DNA of 14,356 nucleotides. Origin: Candidatus Colwelliibacteriota bacterium. GTDB taxonomy: Bacteria; Patescibacteriota; Minisyncoccia; UBA6257; Colwellbacteraceae. The notes below the pieces were generated by a model. That model saw only the letters and a list, made by a program, of their open reading frames with translations. It was not told where the DNA came from and did no database searches. The translations under genes were made by a program, and so were the position numbers. The stretch is taken from contig JACWAO010000054.1 of the NCBI GenBank assembly GCA_014874305.1, positions 1 through 14,356 on the forward strand, written 5' to 3'. Below are positions 1 to 6,390 of this stretch, piece after piece. The stretch's first letter is position 1, and the number at the start of each line of letters is the position of its first letter.

Positions 1-431
1 GAATCCGTGAAATAACAGAGATTAGGAGAGGTCAGACACCAAAGGATTGTTTTCTGCCTGTCTGATGTTTTTATAACAACGCGGCCGTTAAAGAAATCCC
101 TGCTTATTTTTATGTCCCCAACTGTCGGCAAATACCTTAACGCCCCCGTAACGACTTCTTTCGAACCGTTCCAAACAAGCATATTATTCAGCCCCAAGGT
201 ATAAGCAAACAGGCTGTTGCCCATCAGTTTCGAAGTAACAGCCGAAATAACAAGAGAGCTTGACGCCGAAGATTCTCCGCTTACGGTTACGGAACGAACT
301 TTAAAAAAAGGAAAGCGCAGAAGAAAAGTGAAAAAACCGATCGACAATAGAACAACGAAGCCCATCAAAGCATACGTTTTGATCCGTCTCCACACCGTCC
401 ATCTTATCGGGGACTTACTCTTATAGCGCAT
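1..431 (-). CDS. ftsQ: FtsQ/DivIB-like POTRA-domain membrane protein, 3' truncated by window edge
   Basis: My translation of the minus strand gives an open frame of 143 codons from ATG at 431 running off the left edge. Residues 1-19 are strongly basic (MRYKSKSPIRWTVWRRIK), residues 21-40 form one hydrophobic membrane segment, and from residue 41 a POTRA-like start follows (FPFFKVRSVTVSGE), then a strand-rich stretch ending near WCLTSPNLCYF. This short basic tail, single TM and POTRA layout is that of FtsQ/DivIB, the bitopic divisome protein whose extracytoplasmic POTRA contacts partner division proteins. The WC...C motif after the POTRA is something I associate with FtsQ-like proteins of CPR genomes (from memory). 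The ATG directly follows the serS stop TAG with no gap, so translation is probably coupled; I see no Shine-Dalgarno. The plus-strand open frame at 217-426 is only its shadow. Other POTRA proteins cannot be excluded because the C-terminus is missing. Confidence 0.72.
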   Translation of the reverse strand, partial: MRYKSKSPIRWTVWRRIKTYALMGFVVLLSIGFFTFLLRFPFFKVRSVTVSGESSASSSLVISAVTSKLMGNSLFAYTLGLNNMLVWNGSKEVVTGALRYLPTVGDIKISRDFFNGRVVIKTSDRQKTILWCLTSPNLCYFTD

Positions 432-1790
432 CTATCGGGGTTTTTTAATCAACTCCTTCCCAAGATATCCGCGTAAAACCTCCGGGACGACGATGTCGCC
501 GTCCTTGGTCTGATAGTTCTCCAGTATGGCGATTAGTACCCGCGGGCTGGGAAGAGCGGTGTTATTGAGCATATAAACGTACTTCCTTTCTTCCGGACCA
601 TCGACGTACTTTATATTCAGTCTCCTCGACTGCCAGTCCAAAAAATTACTGGCCGATCCGGTTTCCGCCCAGCGTTTCATTCCGGGCAACCAAGCCTCGA
701 GATCGAACGCCCGGTACTTGCCGGGACTCATGTCTCCCGTGCAGATTTGAAGCCGTCGGTATGTCAACCCAAGCTCTTCGTGCATCTCTCCCGAGATCGA
801 GGTCATTTCATCCTGAAGTTTATTAGCCTCCTCGATGTTCGCCTCAACTATCGCTACCTGCTCGACTTTCATAAACTCGTGAACGCGGTACAGCCCCTTC
901 ACGTCCTTGCTGTAGCTTCCGATCTCGCTCCGGTAGCACTGACTGTATCCGCAAAGCTTCACTGGCAGATTTTTTCCCTCTAAAACCTCGCCGGCGTAAT
1001 AAGCCAGAAGAGACGGCTCGGCCGTTCCCACTAAAAACTTCTTATCTTTACTGATCTCGCCGGTCGCCTCCTTATCCGAGGTAGCGACCTGGTAAATCTC
1101 ATCTATGTTTGGATCGTACTCCAGCCCCTTAAAATACCCACTGCCGAAAAGCGCGAATTGTTTAACCAGCGTCGGTGGAATCATCGGAGTGAACCCGCGG
1201 CTCACCATCTTGTTTAGGGCATACATCATAAGCCCTATAGTCAATAGAACACCGTCGTTTTTCAAATAATAACCGCGGAATCCCCCAACCTTGCTTCCCC
1301 TGTCAAAATCAAGAATATCAAGAGCCTTGCCCAGTTCGATATGGTTCTTCGGCTCAAAATCAAATTCTTTTGGCTCTCCCCATCGGAAAATCTCCTTGTT
1401 GCCGGATTCGTCCCGTCCCACCGGCGTGTCCGGAGAAGGAATGGTCGGAACTTTTGCCATTAGCTCATCAAACCGTTTCTTGACCCCATCCAGATTTTTC
1501 AAATCCGGCTCTTTCAGGCCGCGCCCTTCCTGAATAAGGGCCTTTCTCTCCGTCTCATCCTTAGCCTTGGAAATCCTGTCGCTTAACTCATTCTTGGACC
1601 GATTAAAAAGCTCTGCTTCTCGCGTTAAAGCGACGCGCTCCTTGTCAACCTCCAACAACTCATCCAAGTCAAGCTTAATACCCTTGTTTTTAACAGCTTC
1701 TTTAAGCTCGGCAGTATGTTCTCGAATAAATTTAATATCCAGCATAATGTCGCTTTTACGCACTAATTCTTGTGCCAGTTTATATGCCAT
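432..1790 (-). CDS. serS: Seryl-tRNA synthetase (class II)
   Basis: Charges tRNA-Ser with serine in the cytoplasm. Residues about 40-113 form the charged, heptad-like N-terminal coiled-coil arm that clamps the long variable arm of tRNA-Ser. The class II catalytic core follows: the GTAEPS serine-binding loop, motif 2 (CYRSEIGSYSKDVKGLYRVHEF) and motif 3 (PSPRVLIAILENYQ), ending VVPEVLRGYLG as in the family. Length of about 440-450 aa is normal. Two starts are possible. ATG at 1790 has a GGAG seven nucleotides upstream (1798-1801) and adds 15 residues. ATG at 1745 (MLDIKFIRE) matches the usual SerRS N-terminus but has no Shine-Dalgarno. I keep 1790 because of the ribosome site, with 1745 as a real alternative. 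The gene has its own spacer and -10 box, so it is probably transcribed apart from lysS, together with the abutting ftsQ-like gene. Confidence 0.97.
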   Translation of the reverse strand: MAYKLAQELVRKSDIMLDIKFIREHTAELKEAVKNKGIKLDLDELLEVDKERVALTREAELFNRSKNELSDRISKAKDETERKALIQEGRGLKEPDLKNLDGVKKRFDELMAKVPTIPSPDTPVGRDESGNKEIFRWGEPKEFDFEPKNHIELGKALDILDFDRGSKVGGFRGYYLKNDGVLLTIGLMMYALNKMVSRGFTPMIPPTLVKQFALFGSGYFKGLEYDPNIDEIYQVATSDKEATGEISKDKKFLVGTAEPSLLAYYAGEVLEGKNLPVKLCGYSQCYRSEIGSYSKDVKGLYRVHEFMKVEQVAIVEANIEEANKLQDEMTSISGEMHEELGLTYRRLQICTGDMSPGKYRAFDLEAWLPGMKRWAETGSASNFLDWQSRRLNIKYVDGPEERKYVYMLNNTALPSPRVLIAILENYQTKDGDIVVPEVLRGYLGKELIKKPR

Positions 1791-1797
1791 ATTATTA

Positions 1798-1825
1798 CTC
1801 CATACCGGCTCAAAATCAAATTATA
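1798..1825 (-). promoter_or_regulatory. Putative serS promoter (-10 TATAAT) and Shine-Dalgarno GGAG
   Basis: On the minus strand a perfect TATAAT lies at 1825-1820 and a GGAG at 1801-1798, seven bases before ATG 1790. The expected transcription start near 1813 would give a leader of about 20 nt. No convincing -35 hexamer is seen at 16-18 bp spacing, so this rests on the -10 box, the position and the nearby GGAG. It is the clearest Shine-Dalgarno in the window. Confidence 0.5.
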
Positions 1826-1844
1826 ATTCTCACTTCTTCTCCGT

Positions 1845-1885
1845 CTTCTTATGCAGAAGGCCCGGAAACGTAATGTTCTCGGGCC
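1845..1885 (-). other. Two adjacent stem-loops in the lysS-serS spacer
   Basis: GGCCCG at 1859-1864 and CGGGCC at 1880-1885 are perfect complements. After one mismatch the stem continues for four more pairs (one wobble), leaving a five-base loop. Sharing one base with it, CTTCT (1845-1849) pairs with AGAAG (1855-1859). No T-tract follows in either direction, so this is not a classical intrinsic terminator. It could be an attenuator, an mRNA 3'-end stabiliser for lysS, or a decayed repeat. It lies upstream of the proposed serS -10 box and so would not be in the serS leader. Confidence 0.4.
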
Positions 1886-1942
1886 GCTTTGCGCTGTTTT
1901 ATCAAGTACCCACCTTCATCTTAAGAGGGAGAGGTGAAGGAG

Positions 1943-1977
1943 AAAAAAACTACCCCTTCCTCTTAAGCAGAGGGAAG
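1943..1977 (-). terminator. Putative intrinsic terminator overlapping the lysS stop codon
   Basis: On the minus strand an imperfect hairpin formed by 1977-1969 and 1963-1955, with a five-base loop (1964-1968), is followed after the TAG stop by seven Ts (1949-1943). The stem has a single A-C mismatch and at least one G-U pair. The hairpin is built from the last codons of lysS. It is the only hairpin plus T-tract I found after the ribosomal-protein operon, so it is the best candidate for its 3' end. It is only moderately stable by eye. Confidence 0.45.
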
Positions 1978-3398
1978 AAAACAGTTTCTCTTACCGGTTT
2001 GTTCATAAGGACGGCAAAAAGCCTTTCTGACATACCGAATCCTCCGGTCGGAGGCATGCCGTACTCCAAAGCGTTTAAGAAATCATCGTCGAGCATCTGA
2101 GCCTCGACATCGCCTTTCTGCCTGAGCCCCATCTGCTCCTCAAACCTTTCTCTCTCATCTGAGGGATCGTTCGCCTCCGAAAATCCCTTGCCCAGCTCGG
2201 TTCCGCAGGCGATTATCTGGAACCTTTCAACCTTATCCGGCTCCCCTTCTTTTCTTTTCGCCAGCGGCTCTATATCAACCGGCGGATCTATAAGAAAACA
2301 CGGCTGTATAAGTTTCGGTCTGGCTGTCTTTTTAAAAATTAGGTCTATTAGTCTTCCGCGGCCGTGCTGTTTGCCAATCTCTATGCCTAATTCTTTCGCT
2401 TTGGACGCGAGCTCTTCCTCCGTCGCGTACTTCAAGTCCAAGCCAGCGTTTTCTTTAAATACCTCGTAGTAGTCCACCGTCGGCCACTCCCCTTCCCAAT
2501 TTATCTTCTCTCCGTTTCTTTCCATAACCAAAGACCCGATAGTTTTTTCAATGACAAACTTATACATCTCCATTACATACTCCATCACTTTTTTATAATC
2601 GGCGTAAGCCCAGTAAAACTCCATCTGGGTATAGTCCTGAAGATGTTCCGCGTCGATTCCCTCGTTCCTGAAAATTCTGCCTATCTCAAAAACCTTGTCG
2701 AATCCTCCGACAAGAAGTTTCTTTAAGGAAATCTCCAGAGAGATTCGGAGATAAAACTCGGTCTGAAGCGCGTTGTGTTTGGTAACAAACGGCTCCGCTT
2801 CCGCTCCGCCGGGAACGGCCTCAAGAACCGGAGTCTCAACCTCTAAAAACTCGTGCTGATTCATAAAATCCCTTACGGTCTTCCAAAACAAGCTCTTCTT
2901 CTTAAATATTTCTCTTACCTCCGGATTGACCAGCAGGTCGACGTACCTCTCGCGCAACCGAAGCTCCGCGTCCTGCAGACCGTAAAACTCGCTGGGTATC
3001 GGCCTTAATGACTTAACGGCTATCTTGAAGACAGAAACCTCCAGGCTCTTCTCGCCCCTTTTAGTCTCGAAAAGTTTTCCGGACGCGCTTACGAAATCCC
3101 CCCTGTCCAGGTTCTCCCTCCAGAAATCAATGTCGGGCAGGAGGTCTTTCTTTAAAACAAGCTGGATCGTTCCGCCCTCGTCTCCTAGGTCTACAAAAAT
3201 AACCCCGCCCTGATCGCGTATAGATTTAACCCTTCCTATAAGCGCCACCTTCTTTTTTTCCAACGACAGCTTGGAGAAATCTTTTATTGCCTCGCTAATC
3301 GAAAAATCGCGTTCCACCCTTGCCGGATAAGGGTTTAATCCGCGTTCTTTTATCCTTTCCAGTTTCTTTTTTCTCTCTTCGATTAACGAATCAAGCAT
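1950..3398 (-). CDS. lysS: Lysyl-tRNA synthetase (class II)
   Basis: Attaches lysine to tRNA-Lys. Residues about 55-150 form the OB-fold anticodon-binding domain (VALIGRVKSIRDQGGVIFVDL). The class II catalytic domain then shows a motif 1 region (FLEVETPVLEAVPGGAEAEPF), motif 2 (FEIGRIFRNEGIDAEHLQDY, then TQMEFYWAYADY) and motif 3 near the C-terminus (GMPPTGGFGMSERLF) with the conserved arginine. The length, 482 aa, is usual for bacterial LysRS (about 490-505). The start ATG at 3398 follows the greA TAA by one nucleotide, so lysS is the last gene of the long operon. No Shine-Dalgarno is visible. The C-terminal codons double as the hairpin of a putative terminator. Confidence 0.97.
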   Translation of the reverse strand: MLDSLIEERKKKLERIKERGLNPYPARVERDFSISEAIKDFSKLSLEKKKVALIGRVKSIRDQGGVIFVDLGDEGGTIQLVLKKDLLPDIDFWRENLDRGDFVSASGKLFETKRGEKSLEVSVFKIAVKSLRPIPSEFYGLQDAELRLRERYVDLLVNPEVREIFKKKSLFWKTVRDFMNQHEFLEVETPVLEAVPGGAEAEPFVTKHNALQTEFYLRISLEISLKKLLVGGFDKVFEIGRIFRNEGIDAEHLQDYTQMEFYWAYADYKKVMEYVMEMYKFVIEKTIGSLVMERNGEKINWEGEWPTVDYYEVFKENAGLDLKYATEEELASKAKELGIEIGKQHGRGRLIDLIFKKTARPKLIQPCFLIDPPVDIEPLAKRKEGEPDKVERFQIIACGTELGKGFSEANDPSDERERFEEQMGLRQKGDVEAQMLDDDFLNALEYGMPPTGGFGMSERLFAVLMNKPVRETVFFPLLKRKG

Positions 3399-3399
3399 C

Positions 3400-3858
3400 T
3401 TACTCTACGCGAGTTATTATATATTCCGCCTTGCCCACCGGCGTATTGACCACAACCGCATCACCGACCTTATGGCCTAAAAGGCTTCCGCCCAAAGGAG
3501 ACTCATTTGAAATAAATCCCTCTTCCGGTTTAGCTTCATTTCGTCCGCCTATGAAAAATCTCATCGCCTTCCCGTTTATAGCCACCTCCACCGTGGAACC
3601 GATACCCACAACTCCGGAGTTCTTCTCCCCCTTCTTAATAATAACCGAATCCTTCAATATCTGCTCCAGCTCATCTACTCTTCTTTCCACCTTGCGCTGT
3701 TCGTCCTTAGCTTCGGCGTACTCGGAATTTTCCGATAAATCGCCGAGTTCTTTTGCCTTCTTCAGTCTTTCCGATATCTCCAACCTACCCTTTCCCTTAA
3801 GCTCCTCCAACTCGGCCTTTAATTCATCTAAACGCTCCCCTGTTACAAAGTAGGTCAT
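3400..3858 (-). CDS. greA: Transcription elongation factor GreA
   Basis: Binds the secondary channel of RNA polymerase and stimulates cleavage of backtracked RNA. Residues 1-76 are the N-terminal antiparallel coiled coil, with the signature tip GDLSENSEY carrying the acidic residues D40 and E43 that correspond to the catalytic-assist acids of GreA. Residues 77-152 are the FKBP-like C-terminal domain (VVGIGSTVEVAI ... SPLGGSLLGHKVGDAVVV). The length, 152 aa, is close to the family norm of 158. It lies 11 nt after the glycosyltransferase-like gene and 1 nt before lysS. The spacer and the preceding codons are very A/T rich with several TATAAA-like words, but no clear promoter or Shine-Dalgarno can be called. 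Confidence 0.97.
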   Translation of the reverse strand: MTYFVTGERLDELKAELEELKGKGRLEISERLKKAKELGDLSENSEYAEAKDEQRKVERRVDELEQILKDSVIIKKGEKNSGVVGIGSTVEVAINGKAMRFFIGGRNEAKPEEGFISNESPLGGSLLGHKVGDAVVVNTPVGKAEYIITRVE

Positions 3859-3869
3859 CTTTTTTATAT

Positions 3870-4526
3870 TTATATTTTATAAGCTCCGGACAAGAGCCAA
3901 AATTTTATCTTAATTGAATTTTGAAAATCCTGAAGGAGATCGCCAAGCGTCCTCCTATGACCACCGCAAGATTCAACCTCAACCTCTCCGACTCTTATCC
4001 CCATCTTCCTCGCCAGTCTCATAACCTCGATCTCGTACCCCCGGCCGTTTATCCTGGTCTGGTTGAAGATTTTTTCCGCGGCCGGTTCAGAGAAGCACCA
4101 AAAACCAGAAACCCGCTTCTTGCCCGATGTTCTCATAGAGCCAGAAATAGCGACCGCGATCCCGACACCGGCCTTAAATTCCGGAAGGAGTTTCCACACC
4201 TCGGTAATCGAAATCCGCCCGTCGGCGCGCATGACCAGCCTGTGCTTTCCAAGGGCCTGGAGCAGTCCCTTCCTTACGGCAAATCCCTCGCCGAAATCGC
4301 GCTCGATTTCGATGAGCCTTATATTCTTTATAAACGAAGACAGTCTTTTAACGATCTCTCTCGTCGCGTCGGTCGATGCCGAATCAACTACTAGTATCTC
4401 ATAACTCACATCTCCCTGTCCTAAATGCCGATCTATGTCTATAAGCGTGAGCGGCAACCTTTTCGCTTCGTTTCTAGTCGGGATAAGTATAGTAAGATTA
4501 GGAGATTCCATTGTGGTATGCCGCAA
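3870..4526 (-). CDS. Family 2 glycosyltransferase-like protein (dolichyl-P-sugar synthase type), degenerate active site
   Basis: The GT-A nucleotide-sugar fold is recognisable: the first strand LTILIPTRNEAKRL, then YEILVVDSASTDAT (the aspartate that normally contacts the nucleotide), and a C-terminal region (AAEKIFNQTRINGRGYEIEV) like dolichyl- or polyprenyl-phosphate sugar transferases. Two things are odd. Where the DxD metal motif is expected (MDADG in relatives) the sequence reads MRADG, with R100 in place of the first aspartate. The stretch between the SGSMR segment and the GFWCF segment is also much shorter than in relatives. There is no C-terminal membrane anchor. A TTG start at 4526 has AAAGG six bases upstream, inside the rpsI end; ATG at 4511 is the alternative and gives a typical GT2 N-terminus. 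Its place between rpsI and greA, 3 nt after rpsI, means co-transcription with ribosomal genes. The substrate is unknown and it may lack normal catalysis. Confidence 0.75.
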   Translation of the reverse strand: MRHTTMESPNLTILIPTRNEAKRLPLTLIDIDRHLGQGDVSYEILVVDSASTDATREIVKRLSSFIKNIRLIEIERDFGEGFAVRKGLLQALGKHRLVMRADGRISITEVWKLLPEFKAGVGIAVAISGSMRTSGKKRVSGFWCFSEPAAEKIFNQTRINGRGYEIEVMRLARKMGIRVGEVEVESCGGHRRTLGDLLQDFQNSIKIKFWLLSGAYKI

Positions 4527-4529
4527 TAA

Positions 4530-4949
4530 CTACCTTTTCTTCCACTGCGGCGCTCTTCTCGCCTTGCGTAATCCGTATTTTTTACGTTCGACGGTTCTTT
4601 CGTCCCTGCTCAAGTAACCCGCGGCCTTAAGCGTCGGCCTAAAATCGGGGTTGAACTTGACTATGGCTCTCGCGAGCCCCAGGGTTACGGCGTCGGCCTG
4701 TCCCGACATTCCTCCGCCTCGTACCGATACGCTTACTTCCGGACGGGATTTTTCTCCGAAGACTTTTAACGGAGAAAGCGCCGCGACGCGCATTTTAAAA
4801 ACAGGAAAAAACTTTTCCGCGTCTTTGTCGTTTATTATCACGCGGGAAGAGTCTCCGGATAATGGATATATCCGTACTCTGGCTACTGCCGTTTTGCGGC
4901 GGCCTACTCCTTCAAAATATTTGGCGTCTTTCGTTATGGTTTTACTCAT
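4530..4949 (-). CDS. rpsI: 30S ribosomal protein S9 (uS9)
   Basis: A small-subunit head protein whose C-terminal tail reaches the P-site tRNA. It shows the family signatures GVGRRKTAVARVRIYP, GGGMSGQADAVTLGLARAI and the basic end KKYGLRKARRAPQWKKR, finishing in the conserved Lys-Arg. I take ATG 4949 (MSKTITKDAKYFEG) rather than the upstream in-frame TTG at 4958. That ATG overlaps the rplM stop by 8 nt (ATGAGTAA), a coupling arrangement usual for the L13-S9 pair. The predicted 139 aa is normal, with a short N-terminal extension before the conserved core. The gene ends 3 nt before the TTG of the glycosyltransferase-like gene. Confidence 0.97.
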   Translation of the reverse strand: MSKTITKDAKYFEGVGRRKTAVARVRIYPLSGDSSRVIINDKDAEKFFPVFKMRVAALSPLKVFGEKSRPEVSVSVRGGGMSGQADAVTLGLARAIVKFNPDFRPTLKAAGYLSRDERTVERKKYGLRKARRAPQWKKR

Positions 4950-5289
4950 TGTCTTCAATAACTAACATCTTAAGTCTTTTGCTCGCAAGCTTGTTTTTGG
5001 GAAGCATGCCGCGTACGGCGCGTTTCAGAACCCATCCCGGATTGGAAGAAAAAACATCCTCGAACTTCTTCTCTTTCAGGTGGCCGACGTATCCGGTATG
5101 ACGGTAATAAACCTTCTGAGATTCTTTTTTTCCGGTCAGCTTCAGCGATTTTACGTTCTTAATCACAATCTTGTTCTCGCCCAAAACGCGCGGATTATAG
5201 CTCGCCGCGTTCTTACCCTGCAATAGGCGCGCCACCTCGCTCGAGAGACGTCCCAAAGTTTTTCCTTTAGCATCGATAGTATGTGTCAT
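4942..5289 (-). CDS. rplM: 50S ribosomal protein L13 (uL13), short form
   Basis: An early-assembly large-subunit protein. Family signatures are DAKGKTLGRLSSEVARLLQG, a YYRHTGYVGHLKEK segment and VLKRAVRGMLPKNKLASKRL. At 115 aa it is shorter than typical bacterial L13 (about 142-145). The usual N-terminal lead-in before the 'DAxGKTLGRLAS' strand is missing, as is the C-terminal HPH...QKP tail. Both ends are trimmed relative to the family and the core is intact. It starts 6 nt after the rplQ stop and overlaps rpsI by 8 nt. No Shine-Dalgarno is seen before the ATG. Confidence 0.96.
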   Translation of the reverse strand: MTHTIDAKGKTLGRLSSEVARLLQGKNAASYNPRVLGENKIVIKNVKSLKLTGKKESQKVYYRHTGYVGHLKEKKFEDVFSSNPGWVLKRAVRGMLPKNKLASKRLKMLVIEDNE

Positions 5290-5295
5290 AAAATC

Positions 5296-5646
5296 TTAAA
5301 CAAACTCCACAATCGCCTTCCTCGCGGCATCGCGTTTCCTTATAACAGCCGTTTTAACTATCCTGGTGTATCCGCCCTTGCGGTCGGCGTACTTCGGAGC
5401 TATCTCGTTATACATTTTAAAAGCCGACTTCTTCGGCAGCTTGCTGAGCAGGCTTCTCATCGCGCTTAAATCTTGTTTTTTAGCTACCGTTACGAGCTTT
5501 TCAACCTTAGGCTTGATCTCCTTTGCTCTGGCCTCGGTAGTAGAAATACGCCCGTGCTGTATAAGATTGGACACCAAACCGTTCACAAAACTGCGTCTGC
5601 GGCCTTTTATCCTGCCAAATTTTCTGCCCTTTTCCAAATGCCTCAT
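5296..5646 (-). CDS. rplQ: 50S ribosomal protein L17 (bL17)
   Basis: A large-subunit protein near the peptide exit tunnel. The N-terminus RKFGRIKGRRRSFVNGLVSN corresponds to the usual 'RKLGRxxxHRxAMLRNL' start, followed by LIQHGRISTTEARAKEIKP and a C-terminal GGYTRIVKTAVIRKRDAARK. At 116 aa it is the standard core length. Its ATG overlaps the rpoA stop in an ATGA (4 nt), giving the classical alpha-L17 gene pair with translational coupling. Confidence 0.96.
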   Translation of the reverse strand: MRHLEKGRKFGRIKGRRRSFVNGLVSNLIQHGRISTTEARAKEIKPKVEKLVTVAKKQDLSAMRSLLSKLPKKSAFKMYNEIAPKYADRKGGYTRIVKTAVIRKRDAARKAIVEFV

Positions 5647-6386
5647 TTTGCTTTCTTCTTGCTTACAACCTTCTCCTCAGTTTGATCTTCTACAACATCA
5701 ATCTCCGCGATCTTACTGAAGTGATCCAGTAAAATGTTAGTCGCCTTATGCAAAGAATGCGACGGGCTCACGGTTCCGTCCGTCTCTATTTCTACGGTTA
5801 AACGGTTATAATCGGTGCGGTCTCCGACGCGCATATTTTCCACTGAGAAGTTAACCTTGCGGATAGGAGAAAACAGCGCGTCCAAAGCTATGACTCCCAC
5901 CGGAAGTTTTTCTCTCTGCTCCGACTCCACCGGCACGTATCCTATTCCCTTCTCCACGGTAAGCTCCATCTCCAGTTCCGCGCTTTTAGAAGTTAATGTG
6001 GCTATGTGCAAATCCGGATTCTGGACCTCCACCTCGGAATTTCCTTTTATATCTCCGGCCGTAACCTTAGTTTCGCCCTTTGCCTTAAGAATCAGAACCT
6101 GCGGTTCGGAAGCGAAAAATTTGAACCTGGCTTTCTTAAGATTGAGACAAATAGCGACCACGTCCTCCATAACTCCGGGTATGGCGGAAAACTCATGGCT
6201 CACGCCCTTGATCTTGACTCTCGTAACAGCCGCCCCCGGGAAGGACGACAAAAGAACGCGGCGCAAAGCGTTGCCGATAGTTATCCCGTACCCGCGGTAA
6301 AGCCCTTCTATGCTGAAAGATCCCTTGGTCTCGTCCTCTTCTATGCGCTTTATTTTAACGTTGTCGCTTAAGTAAGTTGTTTCCAT
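5643..6386 (-). CDS. rpoA: RNA polymerase alpha subunit, N-terminal domain only
   Basis: Alpha dimers seed assembly of RNA polymerase by binding beta and beta'. The alpha-NTD signature is clear at residues 28-71: the segment GYGITIGNALRRVLLSSFPG, then the SHEFSAIPGVMEDV region. The second dimerisation portion ends around DYNRLTVEIETDG...SLHKATNILLDHF. The protein stops at 247 aa with a charged tail (EEKVVSKKKAK). Usual bacterial alpha is about 310-330 aa and carries a C-terminal domain that binds UP elements and activators. That domain is absent here: no helix-hairpin-helix-like sequence follows and rplQ begins at once. The stop overlaps the rplQ start, so this is a clean end rather than an obvious frameshift. 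It lies 4 nt downstream of rpsD. Confidence 0.96.
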   Translation of the reverse strand: METTYLSDNVKIKRIEEDETKGSFSIEGLYRGYGITIGNALRRVLLSSFPGAAVTRVKIKGVSHEFSAIPGVMEDVVAICLNLKKARFKFFASEPQVLILKAKGETKVTAGDIKGNSEVEVQNPDLHIATLTSKSAELEMELTVEKGIGYVPVESEQREKLPVGVIALDALFSPIRKVNFSVENMRVGDRTDYNRLTVEIETDGTVSPSHSLHKATNILLDHFSKIAEIDVVEDQTEEKVVSKKKAK

Positions 6387-6390
6387 AAAA

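Noticed and set aside
217..426. Plus-strand open frame of 69 aa
   Set aside because: It is antisense to the FtsQ-like gene, which has clear TM and POTRA character; the plus-strand peptide has no recognisable features.
3859..3895. A/T-rich TATAAA words before greA as a separate promoter
   Set aside because: They lie in the end codons of the upstream gene, no -35 fits at normal spacing, and low-complexity A/T sequence makes chance matches likely.
4950..4958. TTG at 4958 as the rpsI start
   Set aside because: ATG at 4949 gives the normal S9 N-terminus and the overlap with the rplM stop; the TTG adds only three residues without a ribosome site.
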